64,000 nt of DNA from Rhodococcus opacus (GCF_012396235.1 NZ_JAAXPA010000034.1:1-64000), one strand, 5' to 3'; counted from the stretch's first letter, positions 25,424 to 35,157 are shown. The notes: generated from the letters alone by a model not told the origin. Program-made: numbers and translations.

Positions 25424-25725
25424 GGCCTCAATGCTGCATCCTCGCCGTGGCCGCGGCAACGGTGTGCCCGCACGAAATTCCCTGGTCCCGTTCGTAAACA
25501 CCGGCCGCACCGAAGGCCGCAGCGCGGCGGGCGTAGCTGGTTAGACCGTGGTTAGACCGAGTACACAGCCTGGCCACCGATCGCCGCACCGGGCGAAGAT
25601 GCACCCGTGCGCCTTGACGCAGCACCCGCCGCGGGGCACGGTGCAGGTGCGGTTCGCGTCTCGGTCGTTCTCGGGATCCGCCACATGCGCCCGCACTGCA
25701 CCGACGTCGGAAGAAATGAGTATCC
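25424..25725. other. intergenic, no gene seen
   Basis: 300 bases without a supported reading frame on either strand. It separates the minus-strand remnant from the first decayed plus-strand gene and marks the left edge of the decayed block. Confidence 0.5.
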
Positions 25726-25871
25726 GTGACTGACGTACCAGTCGACTACTCGCCCACGCGCCCTCCTGGGCGGGTCAATACCAATGGATCAAGGCCCATC
25801 TCGAGCGAATGGATCACCCCGACCCGTCGCCCGCCCCGGCAGTCGACGACCCCGGCACCGAACGGGTGTGA
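25726..25871 (+). pseudogene. frameshifted copy of the small MTDVPV peptide gene
   Basis: GTG 25726 begins MTDVPV, as in the intact 46-aa gene at 41870. After GRVNT the frame breaks; one frame over, QWIKAHLERMDHPDP continues, matching EWIKAHLERMGHADP of the intact gene. The break fits loss of about 4 bases at about 25783. The stop at 25869 is in the shifted frame. Confidence 0.75.
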
Positions 25872-25959
25872 GGTGTGCCTATCGGCGTTGTCGTGGCCAA
25901 GGTGCGAAGAAGACGATCCCCTCTTCGACCCCGCCGCTCGCCGGGGCGGAGGATTTTCT

Positions 25960-26160
25960 ATGACGCGCGATGAAGGCTGCTGCACATCGACCACGTCATC
26001 GACCGCCAACGTCCGGTATCCGGATCTGCCCCGGGAGAGCATCGAGCAGGCGGTGCACTCGGCGCACGAACACTTCGCGAACAGGAAGGTGCGCGACTTC
26101 GTTCCCCTGCTGGTCGAGCGACTCGCCCGCGAGAAACTCCAGGCGCTGGTGCCGACGTAA
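25960..26160 (+). pseudogene. frameshifted copy of the three-helix-bundle gene
   Basis: ATG 25960, with the same GGAGGATTTTCT leader as the intact gene at 43995. It reads MTRDEG, then the conserved LLHIDHVIDR appears in another frame, and the original frame resumes with YPDLPRESIEQAVHSAHEHF and RDFVPLLVERLAREKLQALV. Two compensating frameshifts scramble residues 7 to about 22. The C-terminal two-thirds would still be translated, so residual function cannot be excluded. Confidence 0.78.
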
Positions 26161-26177
26161 CCGTGTGGGAGGCCGTC

Positions 26178-26395
26178 ACTCAGTTCACATCGCCGAGGGG
26201 CGCGGCTGCACCACCCCGAGCCGGTCGCTCCCACAAGCTGCGAGGCAGCATCTCGGACATGGGTGGCGCCGCCACGGCCGGGCGGGGGCGGCGCGGGACG
26301 TCCTGCGGGCCCGAGACCATGCGGCCGCATCGGACCTGATCTGGGCGGACGAACGGGTCGATGAGCTGGTGACCGATCAGTTCCTGCGATGGAAC
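26178..26395 (+). pseudogene. decayed phoU fragment
   Basis: Across three frames the plus strand shows HIAEG, LHHPEPV, then LRGSISDMG and RDVLRARDHAAASDLIWADE, matching HIAEVARLHHPEPVVPFELR and ISDMG...REVLRTRDEAAALDLIWADE in the intact phoU at 42011-42658. Neither end of phoU is present. Orientation is opposite to the intact copy relative to its neighbours. Confidence 0.75.
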
Positions 26396-26472
26396 TCATG
26401 TCGTCTCGTCCGGCCGGATGGGGCGTGGCATGCGTCCGCCGTGTGTGGAGGCCGATCGGCGCCGGGGCGCTC

Positions 26473-27300
26473 TCACGTCAGGAACGTGGTGACCGCGAGG
26501 TAGATCACGATCGACAGCGGGTCCCGGAGCACGGGGGCCAGCTGCCCGGAGCCGCAGGCCGGGTCCCTGCCGAGCCGATGCAGCAACCAGGGCAGTGCCA
26601 TCGCCACCGTCGTGGCGATGGCACTGGCGGACAACACCGCGACCGCAACCGCGGCCGCGAGCTCCCAGTCCCCGGTCATCAGCGCGACCATCGGTGCCAT
26701 CACCACGCCGAGAATGGTGCCGACCCAGAACCCGGTGAGGACTTCCGGCCCAACGATGCGCCGGATCCCGATCCCGACCGACAGCCCGCGGATCGCCAGG
26801 GTCTCGGTCTGGGTGCCGACGGCGTCGGCGAGATAGACGATGCCGGGCACGAAGTAGGCCACCGCCAGGTTGGCGTCCAGCTGCTTCTCGAATCCCGCCA
26901 TCAAACCCGCCGAAAGCATCGCGCCGAGCAGTCCGACGAGCAGCCAGGGCAGCCGGTGCCACAGCCGACGAACCACCGTCTCGACGCTCGACGCGCGGGC
27001 CGCTTCGACCGAGTGCAGGAACCCGCCGAGCCGGGCCAGGTCCTCGTCGTGCTCGTGCGCGAGCACCGTGAGCAGCTGTTGCGGTGCGATCAGACCCCGG
27101 AACCGGCCGTCGGCGTCCACCACGGCGAGTCCGGGCTTTCCGTCCTGCGCCGCCTGCCACGCGGCGTGTTCCTCGTCGGTGTCGGGTGTCACGGTCGGTG
27201 GGTCGGGATCCATGACGGCGCCGATGGTGGCGCCGCGGTGCGCCGAGGATCCGCTCGATGACCGCCACGCCGACTTTTGGCGCCTCCGATTCGGCGGGTG
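26473..27300 (-). pseudogene. mgtE: MgtE-like magnesium transporter, frameshifted N-terminus
   Basis: From ATG 27213 to the stop at 26473 the frame is intact: second CBS motif (EHAAWQAAQDGKPGLAVVDA), then the five-helix MgtE channel domain with PGIVYLADAVGTQTETLA. The preceding CBS half, ending VAVIERILGAP, is in another frame and joins at about 27250 by one inserted base. Upstream of about 27300 no clear family sequence remains. If translated from 27213 the 246-aa product would lack the regulatory N domain. Confidence 0.65.
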
Positions 27301-27904
27301 CGGCCCGGAGGCCACGAACTGCCCCGCCGCGATCACCGAGGCGACGGACCAGTCGATGATCCCCGGCGAGTCGCGCGGTCGCTTCGCTGAGGAACTGCTC
27401 ACAGGCCAGTCGCACCGCCTCCCGCTCGTCGAGACGGAGAGACCACCCGTCGATGTGATTGCACACGACGATCATCCCGTCGGCCGTGGCGTGTGTGCGT
27501 GCGCGCGACATGGAGAATGTCGTATGTACGGGTGTGGTTGTGTTCCTTCGCATTCGGTGAACGATCGGTTGCGCATCACCGACATAAACTCGGCCAATAA
27601 AATTGCAGTCCAATGCATTTCGCTTCGAATGCACAGTTGTTGCGCGGTGCACAGGCGGGTTCGGCCGTTCCCCCGCCTGCACACCGATAGGCTGCTGACC
27701 GCGGGCCCGCGATCTCATCGGCGCCCCCGACATCACCACCCGCCGCCTTCTGTGTTGTCCGAAGTCCACCCGGGAGTCATCGTGTCCTACACCTCACTGC
27801 GCATTGCCTCGTTCAATCCGCTTGTGGAGCGTGGCAGCCGACCGAACCGCACACCGAACGGGATCGGTGAACGGCAGTTCCTCCCCTGCGGACGGATGTC
27901 GAAG
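27301..27904. other. 600-base stretch without a supported gene
   Basis: The minus strand holds a coding-like piece at about 27330-27480 (GWSLRLDEREAVRLACEQFL) that may be remaining N-terminal material of the mgtE gene or another lost gene. 27530-27660 is AT-rich for this genome and may hold promoters. Nothing else is recognised. Confidence 0.4.
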
Positions 27905-29068
27905 TCATCTCTTGCCTGCCCACCCGGCACGGGGGTCGAATCCTGTTGCCTTCTCGGCCTGCGCGTAGGCCCGCAGGGCTTCGGCTGCCGTGCTGTCCAG
28001 CTTCGGTGGCACCGTGACCTCGGCTCTGACCAACAGATCGCCCGCCGTGCCGCCGCGTACGGGCACTCCGCGACCGCGAATTCGAAAGGTCCGTCCCGCT
28101 GCCGTGCCGGCTGGGATCCTCATTCCGACGTGGCCGTCGAGGGTGGGGACGGAGATCGTTGCACCCAAGGCTAGTTCGCTGAAGGTGACCGGAACCGTGA
28201 CGGTGAGATCATCGCCGTCGCGGCCGAACACCGGGTCCGTGTTGACGTGCACGCTCACATACAGATCGCCCGCAGGTGCGCCCTGCAGGCCCGGTTCGCC
28301 CCGGCCGGGGATGCGGATGCGTTGACCGTCGCGCACGCCGGGCGGCACCCGGACGTTGATCGTGCGGGTGCGATTCCCGATGCCGGCGCCCTGACAGTCC
28401 GGGCACGGTGCGTCGATGAGGGTGCCGGTGCCACGGCAGTCGTCGCAGGGTTCGCTGAACCCGAATGCCCCCAGGTTCCGGGTGACCAATCCCATCCCGT
28501 TGCAGCGTGGGCATTCTCTCGCGGTGGTGCCGGGCGTGGCGCCGCTGCCGTGACATGCGGTGCAAGTGGAAGTAGTGCTCACTCGAAGTGGCACCACGAC
28601 GCCTCGGACGGCGTCACGGAAGGGCAGCCGGGTGTCGGTCTCGACGTCGCTGCCGCGCCGTGGTCGTGTGCCGGTGGTCCGATTGCCGGCACGGTTGAAG
28701 AGGTCGCCTATTCCGCCACCCGCGGTGGAGGAGGTTGAGCCTCGCGCGAACAGGTTGCCGAAGTCGAAATCGCCGCTGACGCCGGCGCTTCGCTCGCCGG
28801 GGTGGAATCGGGTGCGGTCGAAGGGGCCGGCGGTGAACAGCCTGCGTGCCTCGTCGTAGTCCTTGCGTTTGACCGGGTCCGAGAGCACGGCGTGTGCCTC
28901 GCTGACTGTCTTGAAGCGGTCCTCGGCTCGGGGGTCCTGCGGGTTGGCATCCGGGTGCAGAGCGCGGGCGAGCCTGCGATAGGCCTTCTTGATCTGCTCG
29001 ACCGACGCGTTCGAAGGGACGCCCAGGTCGGCATAGAAGTCGCGTTCCAACCATTCCCGCTGCGTCAC
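27905..29068 (-). CDS. dnaJ: DnaJ co-chaperone (type I)
   Basis: 387 aa from GTG 29068, with AAGGAG seven bases upstream. J domain 8-75 with HPD (38-40), a Gly/Phe region (DFDFGNLFARG), four CxxCxGxG zinc repeats (CTACHGSG, CPRCNGMG, CDDCRGTG, CPDCQGAG) and the C-terminal substrate domain are complete. It stimulates a DnaK ATPase. The dnaK gene that should precede it is reduced to a 67-codon stub, so this DnaJ must work with a DnaK encoded elsewhere. Confidence 0.93.
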   Translation of the reverse strand: MTQREWLERDFYADLGVPSNASVEQIKKAYRRLARALHPDANPQDPRAEDRFKTVSEAHAVLSDPVKRKDYDEARRLFTAGPFDRTRFHPGERSAGVSGDFDFGNLFARGSTSSTAGGGIGDLFNRAGNRTTGTRPRRGSDVETDTRLPFRDAVRGVVVPLRVSTTSTCTACHGSGATPGTTARECPRCNGMGLVTRNLGAFGFSEPCDDCRGTGTLIDAPCPDCQGAGIGNRTRTINVRVPPGVRDGQRIRIPGRGEPGLQGAPAGDLYVSVHVNTDPVFGRDGDDLTVTVPVTFSELALGATISVPTLDGHVGMRIPAGTAAGRTFRIRGRGVPVRGGTAGDLLVRAEVTVPPKLDSTAAEALRAYAQAEKATGFDPRAGWAGKR

Positions 29069-29091
29069 TGGCCATCTCCTTCCTCCCGCGC

Positions 29092-29295
29092 TCAGCGGGT
29101 GGTGCGGTCAACGTTGGTGACGGGGTGGTTCTTGGCAGGCAGGCCGACTGGCACGTGGCAGTTCTTGGCGCACGCGACGACCGACGAGGTGGTGCGTGAG
29201 CCTTCGGTGTTGGCCGGCAGTACGGGCTCGCCGGCCTCCTGTGCAGACACGACCGAGATCGCTGTAACGAGGTCGATGCCGACGGCTCGAGCCAT
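29092..29295 (-). pseudogene. dnaK: truncated and mutated dnaK 5' stub
   Basis: ATG 29295 with GAGGAGG four bases upstream. MARAVGIDLVTAISVVSAQE aligns with the DnaK start MARAVGIDLGTTNSVVS, and GSRTTSSVVA, PAKNHPVTNVDRTTR follow the DnaK pattern to a TGA at 29092. The ATP phosphate loop DLGTTNS has become DLVTAIS, so even the stub cannot bind ATP normally. The rest of dnaK and grpE are absent. The stub ends 24 bases before the dnaJ start and probably now serves as a leader. Confidence 0.88.
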
Positions 29296-29362
29296 GAGGC
29301 CTCCTCGACAGGTGGGGCCCGGCCTCGAATACTGCAACCAACCGTGGACGGCACCAACCTAG

Positions 29363-29410
29363 CTTGAGTGCATCAGACGCAATTTTCTCCCTACAGAACA
29401 TCCTGGTCAA
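29363..29410 (-). promoter_or_regulatory. HspR-type HAIR operator and -35 element for the dnaK-stub/dnaJ unit
   Basis: CTTGAGT-N7-ACGCAAT at 29363-29383 matches the HAIR consensus CTTGAGT-N7-ACTCAAG in 12 of 14 positions. On the minus strand TTGACC (29410-29405) could be the -35. It lies about 70 bases upstream of the dnaK stub start, the usual place for HspR repression of dnaK operons. Confidence 0.65.
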
Positions 29411-29566
29411 GAACCATATTGAGTGTTAGGCGCTCACCTTTTCATTCCTGTTGTCCGCGGGGACACCCATCGCGCTGGCATGGTCCGGTGCGGTCAGGGA
29501 AACCTGTCAAACAGTCGCTCGGAGCCGGCTCGCCGCGGAAGCAGGCACCCGCTATCGCGTGAGAGT
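29411..29566. other. intergenic, no gene seen
   Basis: Upstream of the heat-shock promoter; no supported reading frame. TGTTAGGCGCTCAC and similar short motifs are present but not recognised. Confidence 0.4.
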
Positions 29567-29905
29567 TCAGGTCGGGTCCGGGTCTGGCCCCCGTTCGTGG
29601 CAATGACGTTCAGTGAACCGTGCCCGCTGCCGGTCCAGCACGATCACCTTTGCATGATTAGTGCGGTGCTGTTCGCGCGCGATCAGCAAGCGGACGCCGG
29701 CCATCTGTCGCTTGAGTGCGGCGGCACGTGCAGCCGAATTCTCGTCGTCGAGGAGGTAGGCGGCGGCGCGGTCGCAGCCGATAAGCAACTATTGGTAGGC
29801 AAGTCGCAACCGGCCCCTGCTCGTCGAGGTGGGTGACCGCGATGTTCTCGACCAACTGCAGGGGGAGGCGGACGAGCCGATATTCGAAGCGGAGGAGGAC
29901 ATCGG
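29567..29905 (-). pseudogene. hypothetical protein gene with frameshift and internal stop
   Basis: The minus strand reads VLLRFEYRLVRLPLQLVENI, AVTHLDEQGPV, then breaks at about 29800. One frame over it continues RLAYQ, a TAG stop, then LLIGCDRAAAYLLDDENSAA, ALKRQMAGVRLLIAREQH and RTNHAKVIVLDRQRARFTER to a stop at 29567. So at least one indel and one nonsense change split it. The family is not recognised. Confidence 0.6.
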
Positions 29906-30037
29906 GAGGGCGCCGAGTGTCACGCGCGGGATCGCAGCCCGGCCGTGACCTGTTGGGGGACAGAACCATAGAGGAACGGTGGACGCACGGAGGCTCCGGG
30001 TACACAGCTCGGGCGTTGGTCACTGACCTTTTCGGTA

Positions 30038-30310
30038 TTAGGCCGACTCCAGCGCGTCGCCGACCTCGTGCAGGGTGCGGTGGTGTTCCTCGGCGGCCAT
30101 GACATGCCCGGCGGCGACGATCACGGCGACGGGCCATTCGATGACCTCGAGTGCCGCGAGGACACCGAGGGCGGCGTAGAACGCCAGGTGCTCGGGCCGG
30201 GGGATGCCGACGCTCCCCACGATCGGCAGCTTCACAGCGAAGCTGTCGGCGTGGCGCACGCGTTCGACCGTGTCCCGGTGGGACGGATTGGTGGGTGATT
30301 TGTCGGTCAT
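30038..30310 (-). CDS. small membrane protein, paralogue of the 36018 gene
   Basis: 90 aa from ATG 30310 with GGAGG seven bases upstream. HRDTVERVRHADSFAVKLPI, then IPRPEHLAFYAALGVLAALE, IEWPVAVIVAAGHVMA: one or two hydrophobic helices with a Trp-Pro in the second. About half of its residues match the 36018-36293 protein. The two copies flank the large P-type ATPase region. Function unknown. Confidence 0.7.
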   Translation of the reverse strand: MTDKSPTNPSHRDTVERVRHADSFAVKLPIVGSVGIPRPEHLAFYAALGVLAALEVIEWPVAVIVAAGHVMAAEEHHRTLHEVGDALESA

Positions 30311-30372
30311 TGCTTGCCTCCGCACTATGTGGGGTTTACCGGGGGTTCGTTTCGGGTGCGCAGGGTGGCAGC

Positions 30373-30591
30373 GTGGCGAACTCTGTGGTCGATGTGGGTG
30401 GAGATCCGGTGGTGTCCGTGGTGGCGCGGGTATTCACGCCGCCGTTGCGGGAGCTGTACGCGCTGCTGGTGCGGGTGGGCGTAATCGAGATCATCGAGCG
30501 AACCTCACTCCTTCCACCCGCCGCTGAGGACGTCGACGGGACTGTCCGAGAAGGACAGTGTGCGGTCGTGGTTACCTGCGGTGTGGAGTAG
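30373..30591 (+). CDS. hypothetical small protein, possibly truncated
   Basis: 72 codons from GTG 30373. The first part, VANSVVDVGGDPVVSVVARV, FTPPLRELYALLVRVGVIEI, looks coding; after codon 45 it overlaps the 3' end of the convergent P-type ATPase and loses character. It may be the start of a gene cut by rearrangement. Not recognised. Confidence 0.3.
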   Translation: MANSVVDVGGDPVVSVVARVFTPPLRELYALLVRVGVIEIIERTSLLPPAAEDVDGTVREGQCAVVVTCGVE

Positions 30592-33500
30592 TTCGCGGAT
30601 CGTGGGGCTGAGCCCCGGTCTCCGGGCGATCAGGTCGGGTGCGATGGCCGCGGTGGCAGTGGCTGCCGCGGCGGATCCGAAGCCTTGCGCCCAGCCGAGC
30701 GGGCCCAGGGGCACACAGCCGAGGAACTGGCTCACTCCGGGGGTGCTGATCAACACCGTCATGACGGCAAGGGACCCCACCGAGGTGGTCAGAACGAGGG
30801 GGCTGCGCGAGTCCAGCAGAATCTGCCCGAGCTGGGTGCCGATGAGTGCGACCAGGGCGACGGTGGAGGCCCGCCGGGGTCCGCCGGTCAGGCTGGCCAT
30901 AGCCCAGGCCGCGGTGGCGCCGGCGGCGGTGGTGGTGCCGCGGAAGGCGACGGTGCGCAACAGCGCTGCCTCGTCGGGTCCCCGGGTGGCGACACCGTTG
31001 TGGCTGGTGGGGCTGACCGCCAGGGCCGCGGCCGGTAGCGCGTCGGTGAGCATGTTCACCAGCAGCAGCTGGCGGGGGTTGAACGGGGAGCGCCCGGAGA
31101 CGGCGCTGCCGATCAGGGCGAAGGCGACTTCACCGGCGTTGCCGCCGACGAGGACGGCGACTGCGGCCTGCACCCGCCGCCAGAGTTGGCGACCTTCGTC
31201 CAGTGCGTCGAGCAGGGCCCCGACCTTGCCGTCGAGGAGGACGACGTCGGCCGCGCCGCGGGCGGGAGCGCTGCCGCGGGAGGCCACTCCGATGCCGACG
31301 CTGGCCGCCCGGATGGCGGCGGCGTCGTTGGCGCCGTCGCCGACCATGGCACACACCCGGCCGATCCGCTCCAGGGTCTGCACGATCTGCACCTTGTGTT
31401 CGGGGGACATGCGGGCGAACACCCGACGGTCCTCGACTGCCCGCTCCTGTTCGCGGTGCGAGAGGTCGTCCCAGTCGGTGCCGCTGATCACCTGCTCCGG
31501 GGTGACCGGCATCCCCAATTCGTCGGCGATCGCGATGGCGGTGACCGGGTGGTCCCCGGTGATCAGGCGGACACCGACATCCTGGTCCAGCAGCGCGGGC
31601 AGCAGGCCGACGGCGTCGGCGCGGGGAGTGTCGGCCAGGCCGAGCAACCCGACCGGCTCGAGCTCGCGTTCAGCGAGTCGCGCCAAGGCGTCGGGGTCCT
31701 CGGCGGCCGCTGCCGCTTCGTCCGTGCTGAGCCCACGCTGGCCGACGGCGATCACCCGCAAACCTGCCGAGGCCATCCCGTGCACCCGCCCCGCGAGCGA
31801 ACCGTCGGATTCGCCGAAGGACTCGAGCATCACCTCGGGTGCGCCCTTCACCGCGAGATGGGTGCCGGACACCGCGGCGGCGTAGGACCGGCCGGAACGA
31901 AACGGCAGGTAGGCCTGCCGGGTCCGGTCGCCCTCGCCCTCGTGCGCGTGTTCGGCGTCGGCGGCGTCCACGATCGCGACGTCCGTGGCGTGATCGGGCG
32001 GTCCACCGTTCGACGACCACCCCGTGCGCGCGGCGTAGGACAGTACCTGTTTCCGCGTGAATCCCGGTGCCGGTTCCACGGCGGACACGCGCAGCCGGTT
32101 CTCGCTGAGGGTGCCGGTCTTGTCGAAACAGACCACGTCGACCCGCCCGAGCGCCTCGACCGACCGCGGGACGCGGACCAGGGCCGCGGACCGGGTGAGC
32201 CGGCGGGCGGCGGACATCTGCGCGAGGGTGGCCACCAACGGCAGTCCTTCGGGAATCGCCGCCACGATGACCGCGACTCCGCTGGTGACGGCGGATCGCA
32301 CGCCGGCGCCGCGGAGCAGACCGATTCCGGTGACGATGCCGCCGCCGCCGAAACTGACCGGCATCGCCCGCCGGGTCAACCGGCTCAGCTGTGCGTTCAG
32401 GCCCACCTCCCGCACCTTCGCCGGCGCGAGGGCGGTGGCACGCCGGGTCTCGGTGGTACGGCCGGTCGCGGTCACCAGCGACACGGCGGTCCCGGTCAGC
32501 ACCGTGGTTCCGGCGTAGAGCATGCAGGTGCGCTCGGCCAGCGGCACACCCGGTGTGGGATCGGTCTGTTTGACCACCGGCAGCGATTCCCCGGTCAGCG
32601 CCGACTCGTCGACCTCGACCCCCTCGGCGGCGAGGAGTCGTCCGTCGGCGGGGACCACCTCGCCGGGGCGGACCTCGATGACCTCGCCCGGCCGGAGCCG
32701 GTCCGCCGCGATGTCGACGTAGCGGCGGTCGGCCCCACAGTCGGCGGCATCCACCGGGTCGTAGGCGTCTTTGAGCTCGGTGAGCTGGCGTGCCGGCGCA
32801 TCCTGAACGGCGAGAAGGCGATTCAAGACCTCTTCGGCGCGCAGTCGCTGGGTTGCCGAGATGCCGGCGTTGAGCACGAGAACGGACCCGACGAGTACGG
32901 CGTCGATCGGTGAGCCCAGCACCGCGCTCGCCGCGGAGCAGGTCGCGAGGATCGGGGTCAGCGGATCGTCCAGTTCGTCGCGCACCGCGCGGAGAAAGTG
33001 CCACGTAGTGGTGACGGGCCGGACGCCGATGCGACCGATTGCCCGTACGGGTCCGGTGGTGGCGAACCCGGAGTATCGGCGTTTCGGAATCTGGGAGGTG
33101 TGGTCGTCCCTGCGCGGCGTGGGGAGCAGCTCGCGCACCTCGGCGGCGGGAATCGCATGCCACTCATGTCCCGGCCGTGGTGCGGGCAGCGGCGCGGTGA
33201 GCACGCCCCGGGCCTTCGAGCGACCGACCCACAGACCGAGGGCCGCCCCGGCGGTGACCGGTTCCGGTCCGCTGCCGGGAACACCGGGCAGCAGCAGCAG
33301 GGTGCCGAGTGCCGACGCCTGCGCAGAGATCTCGATACCCCGGCGGCTGGCTGTCCGCGCCGCCGGGATCGCGTGCAGGATGCGCCACACCCCGGTCAGG
33401 TCGGCGGCCCACAGGTGCGCACCCCACGGCGGTGGAGCACCGTCGCGGGTGACACCGACTCCGACGTCCGCCCGCACGAGGGTCTCGGGTGCCCCCGCCG

Positions 33501-35115
33501 CGACCACCGCGACTGCTCGACCGTCTCGTTGGAGCTGGGTCACCGCCTCGCGCAGGGTGTCGTCGATCGAGCCGGCCAGCGGGACGAGGCGATTGAATCC
33601 GTTGCGCAGTGAGCGGAGGGCGTCGTCGTCGACCGAGACGACCTCGACCTGGGCGCGGCGGGCCTCGGCGACGACCGCCGACGCGTACGGGTCGTGGACC
33701 GGGCTGACCAGGACCCGAGGACCGTCATCGGAAGCGTCGTCCAGGGCGGTACCCGCGACGCCGGGCACGGCGGTCACCGGATGCCACCCCGCGGCGAGCC
33801 GGCCCTGATTGACCGCGGTGCGGGCCGCTTCCCACACCCGGGTGCGATCCCCGTCGCGCACCCCGAGCACCCGGCTGACGGTCAGCTGCGGGGTGTAGAG
33901 GGCGCGAGGGTCGATCACCACCGCACCGACCCGGTCCAGGCGGCGCAGCGCCTCCGGGTGCAGCGGCAACACGTCGTGCCGGTCGGCCAGCCCCCGTCCC
34001 AGGGTGGCGGCGAACAGCTCCCGCGCGGACCGGGTCGCCTTGGGGGCGGCCACCAGCGTCGCGATCCCGATGCTGGCGGGGTTGCGGGTCACGGCGCCGA
34101 GTGCCACGTCGCCGACCAGGCCCGCCAGGCCGGCGCGTTCGGCGTAGCGCTCAACCAGGCCGGTGGGTGCGACCCGTCGTGGCAGGGATGCGGGTGGGCC
34201 GTCGACAGCGGCATGCAGAGCCGGCTCCACGCGTTGCCACGCCCGCCGCGCCGACCACGTCTCCGCGACCAGCGCGCCCCGCAGCGCGGCGTCAAGCGCA
34301 AGCGAATCCGGCGACAGAGTCAGCGTGTATACGGTCGCGGTCGCGGTCGCGAACAGCAGATCGGTGGCACCTGGGCCCACCGCCTTCTCCACCCATCCCC
34401 GCAGCCGCGGTTGGTAGTCGACCGAGACCACCCCCGATGCCAGGGCGGTCGGCAACCGGGGCAGACGCAGAAATCGCCCGGCCAGCGCGACACCCAAGCC
34501 CACGGTCGCGGCCGCGGCACCCACCGCCCGGGCGACCAGCACCACGTCGTCGCCAGGAAGATCGATGGGACGATGATCCGAAATCTTTGTCGCCGTGGCG
34601 GTGTCGTTGTCGTCGACAACCCGGCACAACGTCTCCTCGCTGGGACCGTCCGGCCCGGCGGACACCACGATCCGCGACCACGGACGATGCACGTCGGCGG
34701 CCTCGACACCCGGAAGGGTGCGGACCGCCGACAGCACCCGGTCGGCCACCTCCGGTCCCTGCGGACCGACCAGCCCACGCACCTCGACCCAAGTGCGCTC
34801 GGAACCCGACCCGAATCGCCGTGCCGGGCTCCCCCCGGCCGCCTCACGCAGACCACCGGCAGCCGCACGCGCGACCGCCCGAGGAGACGGCGACCCCGCA
34901 GCAACGGATGAGGGCGCCCGCAGGAGCACCGACCCGACACCGAGAACGGTCGCCGCCCCCACAACGGTGGTGTCCAGGGCCGTCGCGGCGCCGACACCCG
35001 CAGCCCGGGTCCCGGCCCGCAGGCAGCGGCCCGGGATGGCCGCCAGGCCCCTGGCCACTGCTGTCGCACTCACGACAGACCCACCCGGCAGCACCACTAC
35101 CGCGAACATCGACAC
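30505..35115 (-). CDS. ctpH: large P-type cation-transporting ATPase (CtpH/CtpI type)
   Basis: 1536 aa, the length of the mycobacterial CtpH/CtpI proteins and nearly twice a usual P-type ATPase. The C-terminal 800 residues carry the catalytic core: TGES actuator motif (DESALTGESLPVV), PEGLP in the fourth core helix (calcium/magnesium-pump type, not the CPC of copper pumps), phosphorylated Asp998 in CFDKTGTLS, and the hinge GDGANDAAAI. The N-terminal 700 residues are a family-specific extension with a degenerate ATPase-like repeat. Substrate ion unknown. It starts at GTG 35115, 42 bases after the preceding small gene, probably as an operon. Confidence 0.9.
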   Translation of the reverse strand: MSMFAVVVLPGGSVVSATAVARGLAAIPGRCLRAGTRAAGVGAATALDTTVVGAATVLGVGSVLLRAPSSVAAGSPSPRAVARAAAGGLREAAGGSPARRFGSGSERTWVEVRGLVGPQGPEVADRVLSAVRTLPGVEAADVHRPWSRIVVSAGPDGPSEETLCRVVDDNDTATATKISDHRPIDLPGDDVVLVARAVGAAAATVGLGVALAGRFLRLPRLPTALASGVVSVDYQPRLRGWVEKAVGPGATDLLFATATATVYTLTLSPDSLALDAALRGALVAETWSARRAWQRVEPALHAAVDGPPASLPRRVAPTGLVERYAERAGLAGLVGDVALGAVTRNPASIGIATLVAAPKATRSARELFAATLGRGLADRHDVLPLHPEALRRLDRVGAVVIDPRALYTPQLTVSRVLGVRDGDRTRVWEAARTAVNQGRLAAGWHPVTAVPGVAGTALDDASDDGPRVLVSPVHDPYASAVVAEARRAQVEVVSVDDDALRSLRNGFNRLVPLAGSIDDTLREAVTQLQRDGRAVAVVAAGAPETLVRADVGVGVTRDGAPPPWGAHLWAADLTGVWRILHAIPAARTASRRGIEISAQASALGTLLLLPGVPGSGPEPVTAGAALGLWVGRSKARGVLTAPLPAPRPGHEWHAIPAAEVRELLPTPRRDDHTSQIPKRRYSGFATTGPVRAIGRIGVRPVTTTWHFLRAVRDELDDPLTPILATCSAASAVLGSPIDAVLVGSVLVLNAGISATQRLRAEEVLNRLLAVQDAPARQLTELKDAYDPVDAADCGADRRYVDIAADRLRPGEVIEVRPGEVVPADGRLLAAEGVEVDESALTGESLPVVKQTDPTPGVPLAERTCMLYAGTTVLTGTAVSLVTATGRTTETRRATALAPAKVREVGLNAQLSRLTRRAMPVSFGGGGIVTGIGLLRGAGVRSAVTSGVAVIVAAIPEGLPLVATLAQMSAARRLTRSAALVRVPRSVEALGRVDVVCFDKTGTLSENRLRVSAVEPAPGFTRKQVLSYAARTGWSSNGGPPDHATDVAIVDAADAEHAHEGEGDRTRQAYLPFRSGRSYAAAVSGTHLAVKGAPEVMLESFGESDGSLAGRVHGMASAGLRVIAVGQRGLSTDEAAAAAEDPDALARLAERELEPVGLLGLADTPRADAVGLLPALLDQDVGVRLITGDHPVTAIAIADELGMPVTPEQVISGTDWDDLSHREQERAVEDRRVFARMSPEHKVQIVQTLERIGRVCAMVGDGANDAAAIRAASVGIGVASRGSAPARGAADVVLLDGKVGALLDALDEGRQLWRRVQAAVAVLVGGNAGEVAFALIGSAVSGRSPFNPRQLLLVNMLTDALPAAALAVSPTSHNGVATRGPDEAALLRTVAFRGTTTAAGATAAWAMASLTGGPRRASTVALVALIGTQLGQILLDSRSPLVLTTSVGSLAVMTVLISTPGVSQFLGCVPLGPLGWAQGFGSAAAATATAAIAPDLIARRPGLSPTIRELLHTAGNHDRTLSFSDSPVDVLSGGWKE

Positions 35116-35157
35116 CGCCTCACCGAAGTGCGGGTGCGGTGCTCGTGCTCGAGGATT

